A stretch of 64,000 bases of DNA from Pelagomonas calceolata (taxonomy: Eukaryota; Sar; Pelagophyceae; Pelagomonadales; Pelagomonadaceae): assembly GCA_918797485.1 (NCBI GenBank), contig CAKKNE010000006.1:2232001-2296000 (forward strand), given 5' to 3'. The notes below the pieces were generated by a model. The model worked only from the letters and a program-made list of their open reading frames with translations. It ran no database searches and was not told where the DNA came from. Shown here in pieces: positions 35,924-43,925 of this stretch. The position numbers and the translations under genes are program-made. Every line of letters begins with the position of its first letter. Within the stretch, counting starts at the first letter, position 1.

Positions 35924-36997
35924 TTAAGTCGGCGCCGCCTCCCCGCGCACCGCCGCGAGCACGGACGCCGTCTCGCGCTGCGCGACGGAGTCCGATCCCG
36001 CGCCGACGAACGTCCCGGGCAGCGGCGCCGCCCCGCGGCGAGGACGCTTCGCCGCCGGCGCCGCCGCGCCACCCTCCTCAGGAACGTAGGCTTCCTCTGA
36101 CGAAGCCGGCCGCTTCTTCGGTTGTGGAGGATCCCGCCACAGCGCCGTTCTTTTTAACCGCTTGCGGATCTTCTTCAAAGCCGCGGCGTCCTCGTCAGGT
36201 TCCGCCTGTGATGCCAGGGCCTTCGCCTCGTCCAGGGCCTCGGGCGTCAAAATCTCCTTCAATTTCTCTTCACATCCACCGACCCTCAGACACGCCACGG
36301 CCGCGAGCAAGGATGGCGCATGTATTAATGGAGCGTCCGTCGTCAGCAGCTTGTCGCACTCATCTTCTATTCTACTAACGTCAACGTCCACTCCATCGAC
36401 GAGCGCGCGCGCGGCCCCGTGCGGGTGCGCGACCCGCAAATCGTAGCCCACGCCGCTCAAGATGGCCTGCTCCGCCTTTGACGCACGGAACGCCAGCCGC
36501 TGGACCTCGTCGCTGCTCTCGACGACGGCCGCCGCGAGTTCTCCGGCAGAGACGAACTCATCTTCCGTTTTGGCCGCCAAGAAGACCGCCGCGAGCGTAT
36601 GCGCGAGCGGCTCCCGTTCCAGCATGGAGTGGCTCAGGTAGAAGCGTTTTATTAGTATAGTGGCCGTCGCCGCGACTTTCCTATTTCTTCTCAGGCGTCT
36701 CGGTGCTTTTGTATCACCCGTTCGACCAACCAGTAAAGGGATCTGCTTCTCGTACCACCGTAGTAGTTTCGCCTCGTCATCAGCGGAAACGCCCGGCTCG
36801 GCGCACTCGTCGATTGTTGTTAATGGTACTCTACAACACGCTTCAGGCGGCGTCGTGACGCCGGCCGCGACCAATCCTCTTCCGCGTGCGTTCGCCGCTT
36901 TTCTCAGAGAAGTGATGTCTTGGGGCGTCAACCGCCACCGGTCTTGATTGGACGAGGGCTGGAACTCGTCTTTATCGGTGCGCGCGATGTGGCTCAT
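35924..36997 (-). CDS. CCNH: Cyclin H-like protein
   Basis: A 357-residue cyclin, probably the partner of CDK7 in the TFIIH/CAK complex, which phosphorylates RNA polymerase II and CDKs. NQDRWRLTPQDITSLRKAAN precedes the box. The first cyclin fold (about 75-185) has YEKQIPLLV, then ATATILIKRFYLSHSMLERE and LAAVFLAAKTEDEFVSAGEL, very like the cyclin H segment KRFYLNNSVMEY...AFLACKVDEF. The second fold has CDKLLTTDAPLIHAPSLLAA. The C-terminal tail is lysine/proline-rich. There is no destruction box. Cyclins K, L and C are the alternatives. Confidence 0.78.
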   Translation of the reverse strand: MSHIARTDKDEFQPSSNQDRWRLTPQDITSLRKAANARGRGLVAAGVTTPPEACCRVPLTTIDECAEPGVSADDEAKLLRWYEKQIPLLVGRTGDTKAPRRLRRNRKVAATATILIKRFYLSHSMLEREPLAHTLAAVFLAAKTEDEFVSAGELAAAVVESSDEVQRLAFRASKAEQAILSGVGYDLRVAHPHGAARALVDGVDVDVSRIEDECDKLLTTDAPLIHAPSLLAAVACLRVGGCEEKLKEILTPEALDEAKALASQAEPDEDAAALKKIRKRLKRTALWRDPPQPKKRPASSEEAYVPEEGGAAAPAAKRPRRGAAPLPGTFVGAGSDSVAQRETASVLAAVRGEAAPT

Positions 36998-37150
36998 GGT
37001 GTTGCTGCGGCGTCTGCTGCGTCGTTTGTGGCGGCGCCAATGCGGCGGATCGGTGGTCCAGTGGATTTTATTGATGCAGCAGGCTCATACAAGGCTTCAG
37101 GAGGTGCACTGGCGATCAATATGCGATTTTGCCAGGCCCGGCTTGCTTTT

Positions 37151-37175
37151 TGCTAGTGTCTTACATGCCGCTAGC
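37151..37175 (-). promoter_or_regulatory. CTAG palindromic upstream element
   Basis: TGCTAGTGTCTTACATGCCG followed by CTAGC is a strong copy in the 441-bp divergent gap, 154 bp from the cyclin H ATG and 264 bp from the RING-H2 ATG. Confidence 0.82.
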
Positions 37176-37438
37176 TGGGCCGTGATTAAAGAGCCGTGAC
37201 TGCCCGGCCGTCTTCCCGCGGCCTCAGGAGCACGCCACGGCCGCTGAGCACCGCACTGGATCAAAGATACGGTGCCAGCGCAAGCGAGCCGCCCCACGCC
37301 AGCCGTCGCGCCAAAATCAGTCAGCTCTGAGGCAGGCGGAAACCGCAAGCCCGAGCGCGGCACGCCCGCAAACGCCGAGCGAGCGCGTAAAAAGAGGCGC
37401 CAACTACCACTAAAACACAACCGGGCCAAAAGGAAGCG

Positions 37439-38389
37439 ATGCCGCGCCCGGCCTACACCCCGCTCGACGTCGAGCAGCAAGAGGAGCGACCAACAGTACA
37501 AATCCCGAACGTGCTGCGGAGGGAGGAGCCGTCGCGGAGCGCGAGACGAGGCCGACGACTTTTGAGATTACTGCACGCCAACGACCCCTTGGTGGCCTTC
37601 TACTGCTCGTGTCTCGTTAACCTTCCCCAAATTATTGCAGTGATCGTCGTCTTCGCGTACTTTAATGAAAACAAAGTCTGTTCCGTAACGGCCCGGAGGC
37701 AGTGGCGCGCCTGGGGGATTGTGCACGCTCTTCGATTAACAGCCGGAACTTTGGTGAGTGCGGGCCGCGCCCGGTTAGCAGCGACCGCGGGACCGCCTCC
37801 GGAGCCCGAAGGCCGGCGACGTTTACGAGCACTGGCCGCCAACGCCCGGAACTCCCTGGATGCATTAGCGCTGATCTGGTTCGTGGTGGGGAACATGTGG
37901 TTACTTGGTAGCGTACCATCTACTACATCATCAGGTGTCTGCCACGACGCGGGAAGAAGCCCAGTGTACGTCACCGATGTAGCGATGCTCGTCATCCAGT
38001 ACGCGCAGATTTGTTTGCCGTGTTTGTTTGCCGTGGCGATGGTGCCCGTCTTCTGCTTTTGCCTGCCGTGTGTGATTCGGTTGTTGGCGGCGCTGCACGA
38101 TCCCCAACATGGGCGAGGCGCGACACGGAGAGATCTAGACAAATTGCCGACTTGCCCCTTCAGTGCGGATTTAGACCTACTGAAGGGCGAGGAGCCGTGC
38201 TGCCCCGTGTGTATCTGCGACTATGAAGAAAATGACCGGTTGCGAGTCCTGCCCTGCTCGCACGTCTTCCATGCGGACTGCGTGGACCAGTGGCTCGCGG
38301 TCAACGCGACGTGTCCCTTGTGCCGGAAGTCGATCTTCGTGCCCGACAGCGACGTGGAGTCACCGACGCCGGGCGTAAACTTAACGTGA
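37439..38389 (+). CDS. Membrane RING-H2 E3 ubiquitin ligase
   Basis: A 316-residue protein with hydrophobic segments near residues 55-80 (FYCSCLVNLPQIIAVIVVFA), 140-155 and 178-215 (VAMLVIQYAQICLPCLFAVA). The C-terminal RING-H2 has CCPVCICDYEENDRLRVLPC, SHVFHADCVDQWL and TCPLCRK, giving all eight Cys/His zinc ligands. Such proteins transfer ubiquitin from an E2 to membrane or lumenal client tails. The domain order (spans, then RING at the C-terminus) is like plant ATL/RHA-type and RNF proteins. Its stop lies 6 bp from the stop of the convergent gene. Confidence 0.88.
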   Translation: MPRPAYTPLDVEQQEERPTVQIPNVLRREEPSRSARRGRRLLRLLHANDPLVAFYCSCLVNLPQIIAVIVVFAYFNENKVCSVTARRQWRAWGIVHALRLTAGTLVSAGRARLAATAGPPPEPEGRRRLRALAANARNSLDALALIWFVVGNMWLLGSVPSTTSSGVCHDAGRSPVYVTDVAMLVIQYAQICLPCLFAVAMVPVFCFCLPCVIRLLAALHDPQHGRGATRRDLDKLPTCPFSADLDLLKGEEPCCPVCICDYEENDRLRVLPCSHVFHADCVDQWLAVNATCPLCRKSIFVPDSDVESPTPGVNLT

Positions 38390-38395
38390 CATTAA

Positions 38396-39175
38396 TTACA
38401 CCCCTGGCTTTCGGATCAATCTCTCGGCGACGCGCGTCTCCCGGACCCGCTCTCCGTCAGCATACCTGTAGTAGACGATGTCGTACGTATCGTCGCCGTG
38501 GTCCCTCGCAACATTTCCGCGATAGAACGTGCCAAGCCTGCGTGGGAGCACTCGCCTCGAGGCCGTCGACGCGGCATTTCCAACTCGGACAAGGCACCCG
38601 GCGTAGTCGGCCTCGACCTCGTCCATTTCGCGGAGGCCCTCGCTGTCCTCGCGCGCGCCGTCGTCGTCGGGCGTGCCGAACAACTCATCACCTCGGTAGC
38701 GCCCCGAGGCCCTCATACATTGTACAATATAGGTCATGAGGTCCTTCCCGGTTTCCGCGTCGGTGGCGTAGATGTCTGTTCCGCTATCCCACTCTTCGTG
38801 GTACGAGTGCACGGTGAAGGGGCCGTAAAGCGTACTGTAGTCGGTGTAGGTGTTTATCGAGATGCTGCCGTCCCAGTCGGGGTCGGATAATGATTTGGGA
38901 TACTGGAATTTATCGCTCTTGACGCGCTTGGGCTCCAGCGCCGCAATCGCTTCGAGAAAGCCTCCGACGCGATCGAGTCCGAGCATAATTCCTCCGAGGT
39001 GATGGTCACGGACAGAAACGTCGGTCGGCGTCGACGCGAGCCGGGTAGCACCTCGACGCGGCGTCCTCGCCAACGTCAGCGCCGCTGCATGCGTCGCAAG
39101 TGCGATGACGAGCGTCGTCATCGGCCTGGGTGTGGTGCTCAGCCACCGCCTACCAAGCATGCTTGCGGCTCTCAT
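38396..39175 (-). CDS. Unknown protein with Tudor-like C-terminal segment
   Basis: A 259-residue protein, family unknown. The N-terminus (MRAASMLGRRWLSTTPRPMT) looks mitochondrial. A start at the next ATG (39121) would instead give a signal peptide, MTTLVIALATHAAALTLART. The centre has FQYPKSLSDPDWDGSISINT and GPFTVHSYHEEWDSGTDIY. The last 55 residues (LPRRLGTFYRGNVARDHGDD, then TYDIVYYRYADGERVRETRV) resemble the short Tudor-like module common in algal and oomycete proteins. No catalytic motif is seen. Confidence 0.6.
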   Translation of the reverse strand: MRAASMLGRRWLSTTPRPMTTLVIALATHAAALTLARTPRRGATRLASTPTDVSVRDHHLGGIMLGLDRVGGFLEAIAALEPKRVKSDKFQYPKSLSDPDWDGSISINTYTDYSTLYGPFTVHSYHEEWDSGTDIYATDAETGKDLMTYIVQCMRASGRYRGDELFGTPDDDGAREDSEGLREMDEVEADYAGCLVRVGNAASTASRRVLPRRLGTFYRGNVARDHGDDTYDIVYYRYADGERVRETRVAERLIRKPGV

Positions 39176-39391
39176 CGATGCTTTTTGCCTTTACGCGTCG
39201 CGGGGCAGCTCCAACTGCACGAATCTACAGCTGCAACCAAGTTCAGCTCTCGCAATGCTTTGCAGCTCGAGGCACATTCTTGGGCAGCCAACCATCAAAG
39301 AAATATCCGGGCTCCTGACAAGGCTCAGGGAGCCGCACGGAGCCGCTTGCGAAGGCTCAGAGGCCTCGTGGCCGCTCAGACGTGCGCTAGA

Positions 39392-39413
39392 GCTAGTGTA
39401 GACAGGCACTAGG
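39392..39413 (+). promoter_or_regulatory. CTAG palindromic upstream element, degenerate copy
   Basis: GCTAGTGTAGACAGGCACTA followed by GG keeps both CTAG arms with an altered middle. It lies in the 365-bp divergent gap, 128 bp upstream of the methyltransferase ATG. Confidence 0.5.
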
Positions 39414-39540
39414 TTTATCAGACGCCGCGGCTTGGCAAAAGGGATGCAATAAACGGCAGCGAGAGCTGCCCCCGTGCGCCGTGGACACGCCAACTCGTCC
39501 TCGCGTACCACGGCGCACCGCTTCGGCACGACTGGGCACC

Positions 39541-40809
39541 ATGCGCCGCATCTTGTTGTGCTGCGCTGCCCTCACGCACGCATTGAGACTGGAGCTCGAC
39601 GTCGACGGGAGACGCCTACACCTCGAGTACGAGGAGAGCAACCTCTGGGAGGCGCGCTTCCGCTACGCCGAGGCGTTCGTGGCGAAGCACGACCTCGCCA
39701 AGTACCAGGGTCTCGGCTGCGAAGAAGTTTTATATGCGAGGCATAAATGCGTCGCGTCGAAGATCGAGGAGGCCATGAAGGCGCATCGGGACCAGGTCCG
39801 GGCGATCATGCGCCAGTGGGTCTCTACTGTTAAGGAGACCGTCTCACTAAATGCTGATGGGGAGGAGGACACTACCTGGCTCCAGTTTTTACAGAGGCGC
39901 ATGTTCCGGGGCTGTGCGCTAGATTCGATCGCCGACCCTCCTTCAAATATCCTGTCGAAATTCATTGCATTAGAAGTAGGATGCGGCTCGGGAAAACTGA
40001 TGAAGCGCCTCGCTACCAGGGTACGACGGTTGGACGGCGCGGACACGTCGAAGGCTGCATTATCCAAAGCCCACGAGAGATTAAGTGGAGAGTACACGTT
40101 ATTCCATGCCGACGGTTTATCATTGGACGCCGTGCCCAACGCCACCTATGATATTGTTTATTCTGCGAACTTGCTGCAACGCATACCGATTCACGCTTTA
40201 CGGTACAAGCACCTCGAGGAGTTCTTCCGCGTTTTGAAGTGCGACGGCCACGTATCGCTACAAATGGGCTTCGGTGAAGGCGGTGCCGACTATCATGACG
40301 ACCACCTGACGACTTCCACTGAGGTCTCGGTCACGAACGCGACGCACCTCTTGCAAGACCTCTACAAGGTCGGGTTCAGGGACCACACCCACGAGATTAT
40401 TGAGCAGAGCCCCCCTGGTTCATTATTCAGTCAGTCGCTGATGGTCGTCGCCAGGAAACAGTGTCCCAGGCTCGGGATCACAGTTATTATCGACGGCGTC
40501 GAACAACCAAAGATCGAGGCGGGCGGCTCGAGGCAATACGTGGATCCCGTCGTGCACGACGTCGCGCCTTCTCCGGAAGGTATCAGGCGGCGGAAGCGCG
40601 CCGCGGAGAATTGTGGTGGGGAGGTCGAAATTGATGAAGACGAGGTCGACGCGGAGATCGCCGACTTACAGAGACAGCTCGCCGAGGCGAAGCGGAAGAA
40701 GAAGCGGAAGAAAGGTGCTCCGACGAAAAGACAACCTTTGCATCCGCAGTTCGTCGAGGACAACCTCGTGGGTCTGGACGGGAAGACTTGTCCTTCCTGC
40801 GTAAACTAG
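39541..40809 (+). CDS. Class I SAM-dependent methyltransferase, secretory or plastid leader
   Basis: A 422-residue protein. MRRILLCCAALTHALRLELD is a signal-peptide-like start. The SAM-binding motif FIALEVGCGSGKLMKRLATR lies near residue 145, followed by the acidic loop RLDGADTSKAALSKAHERL, motif II-like DADG...ATYDIVYSANLLQRIP, and a post-III region (HLEEFFRVLKCDGHVSLQMG). This is a Methyltransf_11-type fold; the substrate cannot be told. The C-terminal 70 residues are charged and include EIADLQRQLAEAKRKKKRKK, a basic helix. The first ATG is used (the earlier open start is GTG). Its stop codon directly abuts the stop of the convergent gene. Confidence 0.78.
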   Translation: MRRILLCCAALTHALRLELDVDGRRLHLEYEESNLWEARFRYAEAFVAKHDLAKYQGLGCEEVLYARHKCVASKIEEAMKAHRDQVRAIMRQWVSTVKETVSLNADGEEDTTWLQFLQRRMFRGCALDSIADPPSNILSKFIALEVGCGSGKLMKRLATRVRRLDGADTSKAALSKAHERLSGEYTLFHADGLSLDAVPNATYDIVYSANLLQRIPIHALRYKHLEEFFRVLKCDGHVSLQMGFGEGGADYHDDHLTTSTEVSVTNATHLLQDLYKVGFRDHTHEIIEQSPPGSLFSQSLMVVARKQCPRLGITVIIDGVEQPKIEAGGSRQYVDPVVHDVAPSPEGIRRRKRAAENCGGEVEIDEDEVDAEIADLQRQLAEAKRKKKRKKGAPTKRQPLHPQFVEDNLVGLDGKTCPSCVN

Positions 40810-41709
40810 TTATGTGTTATCAAAGCTCGCGTCCACTACAACGACTTTCACGAGGGGCTGGCCCGCCTTGCCCCCCAATGCTGCTCGTGACGAGACGACG
40901 GGCAGCGACCCAAGCCGCGCAAGCAGCTTCATGGACGCGTCGTCGAGTAGTGCACCGACCGCATACCTGCCCTTGCCGTCGGAGGGCGCGAACGACAGCG
41001 CGAAATCCAGGTCCGGGCCCGGGCCGCTCTTCGCTACAGACAAAGCGCCGGCGGGCAGCGGCATTGATGGCGCCTCCGATTTGATCTTTTGCGGCGTCGC
41101 CGCCCGGAAGTCCGCTGGTGTTTTTCTAGAACCGGTCCGCCGGCGGTAGGCCAGTTCCTGGGACGACGCGGACTGCGCGAGAAAGACGAAGGGTTTTTCT
41201 ACTTTCCAGGTCGTGCCGTCCAAGCCCGCTGGTGTTGTTTCCGGAGTATCTTTGTAGGCGCCCTGAGCTAACAAAGCGAAGGTCTCCGCGGCGACGGGAG
41301 TTTCAGAATAGAGTCCTACTCTGAGCAGCCCCTCGTCGTTGCCGGCTATACTAATACGCAGCGTCGCGACGCCGCCGAACCGGCCCGCTGGTTGGGGCAC
41401 GGGCTGCGCCGTGGCGAATTCGCCCGTGCCTCCATCCGTAACGCAATTTGGGTCGGCAGCATCACATCTAGAAGCGCCGCCCCAGCTGATACCTAATGCG
41501 GCATCAAGATCCAGCTCCTTGTTGGGCGTGCCGACGGCGCGCATGCCTCTTCCTATTTTCGTCGTCGCTGGCGCGGCGTCGGCTGCTGTCGAAATCAACG
41601 GTGCGACGGCTGCTGCGCCGCCGGCGAGCCATGTGCGGCGGGTGGGTCGCAGGGCGGCTGCAAGGCTGCCCAAAAGCAATGCTGCTGTATGCGGGCTGAG
41701 ACGCGCCAT
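40810..41709 (-). CDS. Cyclophilin-like plastid lumen protein
   Basis: A 299-residue protein with a leader MARLSPHTAALLLGSLAAAL and a twin-arginine-like second signal (TRRTWLAGGAAAVAPLISTA) ending ADAAP, typical of thylakoid lumen proteins. The body from about residue 110 follows the cyclophilin pattern: LRVGLYSETPVAAETFALLA, DLDFALSFAPSDGKGRYAVG and VSSRAALGGKAGQPLVKVVV. It lacks the canonical FHRVI and catalytic Arg/Phe motifs, so isomerase activity is doubtful. A structural role like plant CYP37/38-type lumen proteins is possible but not shown. Confidence 0.7.
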   Translation of the reverse strand: MARLSPHTAALLLGSLAAALRPTRRTWLAGGAAAVAPLISTAADAAPATTKIGRGMRAVGTPNKELDLDAALGISWGGASRCDAADPNCVTDGGTGEFATAQPVPQPAGRFGGVATLRISIAGNDEGLLRVGLYSETPVAAETFALLAQGAYKDTPETTPAGLDGTTWKVEKPFVFLAQSASSQELAYRRRTGSRKTPADFRAATPQKIKSEAPSMPLPAGALSVAKSGPGPDLDFALSFAPSDGKGRYAVGALLDDASMKLLARLGSLPVVSSRAALGGKAGQPLVKVVVVDASFDNT

Positions 41710-41825
41710 TGCTGGAGCCGGCTTGTGTAGGAGAAGGGCGAGGCTACAGTAATACGCGACTGAAGCGCCAAGCTCCAGAAAGACCGGTGCGCCCAGTTTT
41801 CGCGTAGATCGCGCCGAGGGCTCAT

Positions 41826-41852
41826 TGCTAGTGTGTCTTACATGCCGCTAGC
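41826..41852 (-). promoter_or_regulatory. CTAG palindromic upstream element
   Basis: TGCTAGTGTGTCTTACATGC followed by CGCTAGC lies midway (about 115 bp from each ATG) in the divergent gap between the cyclophilin-like and F-box genes. Confidence 0.8.
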
Positions 41853-41965
41853 TAACTCAGCCACAGGAGTTACGCGCCGCATTGCCCGCGGGACGCGCGT
41901 GCGAGCGGCCCCAGCTCTCTAGACGCACCTCAGATATCGGCACACCCGAACGCGGGAGCGCTAAG

Positions 41966-42874
41966 ATGCTCAAAACGCCCCGCCGCCGCGGAACTGAAGA
42001 CGATGAAGAACAGCACCGGCAAGCGAAGCGCGCCGCGCCGGACGCCGTCTGGGCCACAGAATTACCGACCGACCTCTGGAAGCGGTGCCTGGACTTCGCC
42101 TACGGCCCGGCGACGGCCTGCGTCGACCCGCTGGCGCCGCTCAAGGCCGCCGCGACGCTCGCGATGGTGTCGCGCGGCACGCAGCGCGCGATGGCGGACC
42201 CGGGGCTCTGGAAGGACCTCGCGCGGGGCTCGGAGCGCTGCGGCTGCGACAAGATCGTCCTGGCGGCCGACGTCGGAGGCTTTTCGGCGCAGAACGGGCG
42301 GCCGTGGCGCGTCCTCGGCCGCGCGCTGCGCGACTTTTTGAAGAAGTGCACCCACTGCCGCGCCGTCGAGGCGCCGATCCGCGTGCCGTTCGGCGTGCGC
42401 CTCTGCAACGCCTGCGCGACGATCCGGCCCGGCGGCGCGTTGATCAGAGAGGGCCGCGCGCGCGACGACTACCACCTCGCCGCCGCGGATCTTGTGAAGC
42501 TGCCGTTCCTCGACACGCCGAGGAGATCAGCGCCCCCGCCCGTGCCGGACTTCACGGAAGCGCCACCAGTGACCCAGTCGCCGGCCCTCGTCTTCTCGCC
42601 GCGGAGCGGCGAGGTCGCGCTCGACGTCGCGCCGCCGGTCGAGGAGCGCGTCTTCGGCGGCGCGCCGTTCCTGTCGCCGCCGCCCTATACAAGGGCGCCG
42701 CCGGCGGAGCGCGTCTTCGCGCGGCGGCACCTCGTCTTCGCGCAGCAGCGGCGCTTCGGCACGGCCGCGGCCGTGGACGTCCTGGACCGCGATGCGGACG
42801 CGGCGCGGACGGCCGTCGACGCGGCGCGGCGCGCGGCGGCGACGGAGGAGCTCCTCCAGGCGTACAGCCTCTAG
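41966..42874 (+). CDS. F-box-like protein with XPA-like zinc segment
   Basis: A 302-residue protein. ELPTDLWKRCLDFAYGP at about residue 33, with TLAMVSRGTQRAMADPGLWK after it, fits an F-box, the Skp1-binding module of SCF ubiquitin ligases. Then KKCTHCRAVEAPIRVPFGVR and LCNACATI give two CxxC pairs. GALIREGRARDDYHLAAADL followed by VKLPF resembles the helical part of the XPA DNA-repair fold that follows its zinc site. The remainder is Pro/Ala-rich with an alpha-helical end. ATG 41966 is chosen as the first in-frame ATG close to the F-box. Confidence 0.72.
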   Translation: MLKTPRRRGTEDDEEQHRQAKRAAPDAVWATELPTDLWKRCLDFAYGPATACVDPLAPLKAAATLAMVSRGTQRAMADPGLWKDLARGSERCGCDKIVLAADVGGFSAQNGRPWRVLGRALRDFLKKCTHCRAVEAPIRVPFGVRLCNACATIRPGGALIREGRARDDYHLAAADLVKLPFLDTPRRSAPPPVPDFTEAPPVTQSPALVFSPRSGEVALDVAPPVEERVFGGAPFLSPPPYTRAPPAERVFARRHLVFAQQRRFGTAAAVDVLDRDADAARTAVDAARRAAATEELLQAYSL

Positions 42875-42926
42875 GTTGTGCGACTAAGAAGATATCGCAA
42901 CAACGTACTTACCGGCCCCGATCAAC

Positions 42927-43163
42927 CTAGTCGCCCCCGCCGCCGTCGTCGGCCGCCGGCGCCGCGGCGGCCTCGCCCTCGAGCACCTCCGGGTAGTGCT
43001 TCGCGAGGTACTCGTACATGAATTTGACGGGCGACTCGGGCATCGTCGCGATGAGCTCCGCCGTCATGTCTCTATATAATTTCTCGACGCCGTGGGCGGC
43101 GAGGTACTCCTCCCACTTTTTTTGTTGCTGGGCGACGTGGGCGCTGACGCTGTCCTCGGCCAT
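42927..43163 (-). CDS. Small RIIa/Dpy-30-fold protein
   Basis: A 78-residue protein. YLAAHGVEKLYRDMTAELIA followed by TMPESPVKFMYEYLAKHYPE is the helix-turn-helix dimerisation motif of PKA regulatory subunits and related flagellar radial-spoke proteins, where it docks onto amphipathic helices of AKAP-like partners. The tail is Ala/Asp/Gly-rich. The ATG at 43163 is used; the longer frame begins with GTG. In algae such short proteins are often axonemal, which is inference here. Confidence 0.75.
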   Translation of the reverse strand: MAEDSVSAHVAQQQKKWEEYLAAHGVEKLYRDMTAELIATMPESPVKFMYEYLAKHYPEVLEGEAAAAPAADDGGGGD

Positions 43164-43385
43164 CGTCGTCTCCCGGTGGTCGTGCGCGTGAGTGGTCGCG
43201 GCCGGGGGTGGCTCCTCGGGGAGGTTGCTCACTGGGCTGCTCGTTCGTCGGCGCCGGGCGGTCTTCTCCGCGGCGGGTGGGCGACGAGGGACGACGGAGC
43301 CTTTGTGGAGTGACCCTACGTGTCGATAGTCGGGGGTGCGTGAGTTGGGCAGCCCTGCGCTAGATGGATGAGCGGCGCTGCGTGT

Positions 43386-43405
43386 TGCTAGATAGACTTA
43401 CTAGA
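43386..43405. promoter_or_regulatory. Possible degenerate CTAG element
   Basis: TGCTAGATAGACTTACTAGA keeps CTAG at both ends but little of the centre. It lies in the 306-bp divergent gap 43164-43469, which shows nothing else. Confidence 0.3.
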
Positions 43406-43469
43406 ATTCCGCAGGAGTTCCGCGTGTGCAGCTTGTAGCGCTATTCCAAGCGCTTCGGGCAGCCCAAAG

Positions 43470-43902
43470 ATGCGCTTCTTACTACTCTTGATCGGTCTTG
43501 CCGCCGCCGCCGAGGTGGGTCCCGGCGCCGACTCACCCCAGCCTTCGCATCCCGAGAGAGCGCCACGCGCAACGCCATCGAGCAGACGCAGTAGAGCGAC
43601 GCCGCCGCGCGCAGGTCATCCGCGACAAGAAGGAGGCCGAACAGGTCGCCAAGAAGCTGTTCAAGGACCGCCCCGGCCCTCCAAAAAAGGTCAAGGACGC
43701 GCGGAAGGCCGTCAAAAAAGAAGAATCGATCAAGCTGACGCGCGGCGGCGGCGCGCCACCCATCCCGAAGCCGCCGTCGGGCGAACCGCCGTCGGAGGAG
43801 GAAGCTAGGCGCCGCGCGCGGCGGCTGATGCGGCGCATGTCGCGGAAGCGCAAGGGCAAGAAGCACCGCAAGTCGAAAGCTTTCAAGAAGGGTATGCTAT
43901 AA
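43470..43902 (+). CDS. Short basic protein with signal peptide, probably one intron
   Basis: ATG 43470 begins MRFLLLLIGLAAAAE, a good signal peptide, but its frame soon becomes poor. The downstream lysine-rich frame (IRDKKEAEQVAKKLFKDRPG, EEEARRRARRLMRRMSRKRK) ending at 43902 has no ATG of its own. A GT at 43515 and an AG at 43613-43614 would join the two in frame: exon 1 43470-43514, intron of 100 nt, exon 2 43615-43902, giving 110 residues. Other AGs (for example at 43559-43560 or 43595-43596) also restore the frame. The product is very basic; its role is unknown. A frameshift instead of an intron cannot be excluded. Confidence 0.45.
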
Positions 43903-43925
43903 TGTGCCTTTCCATGTACTAGTCT

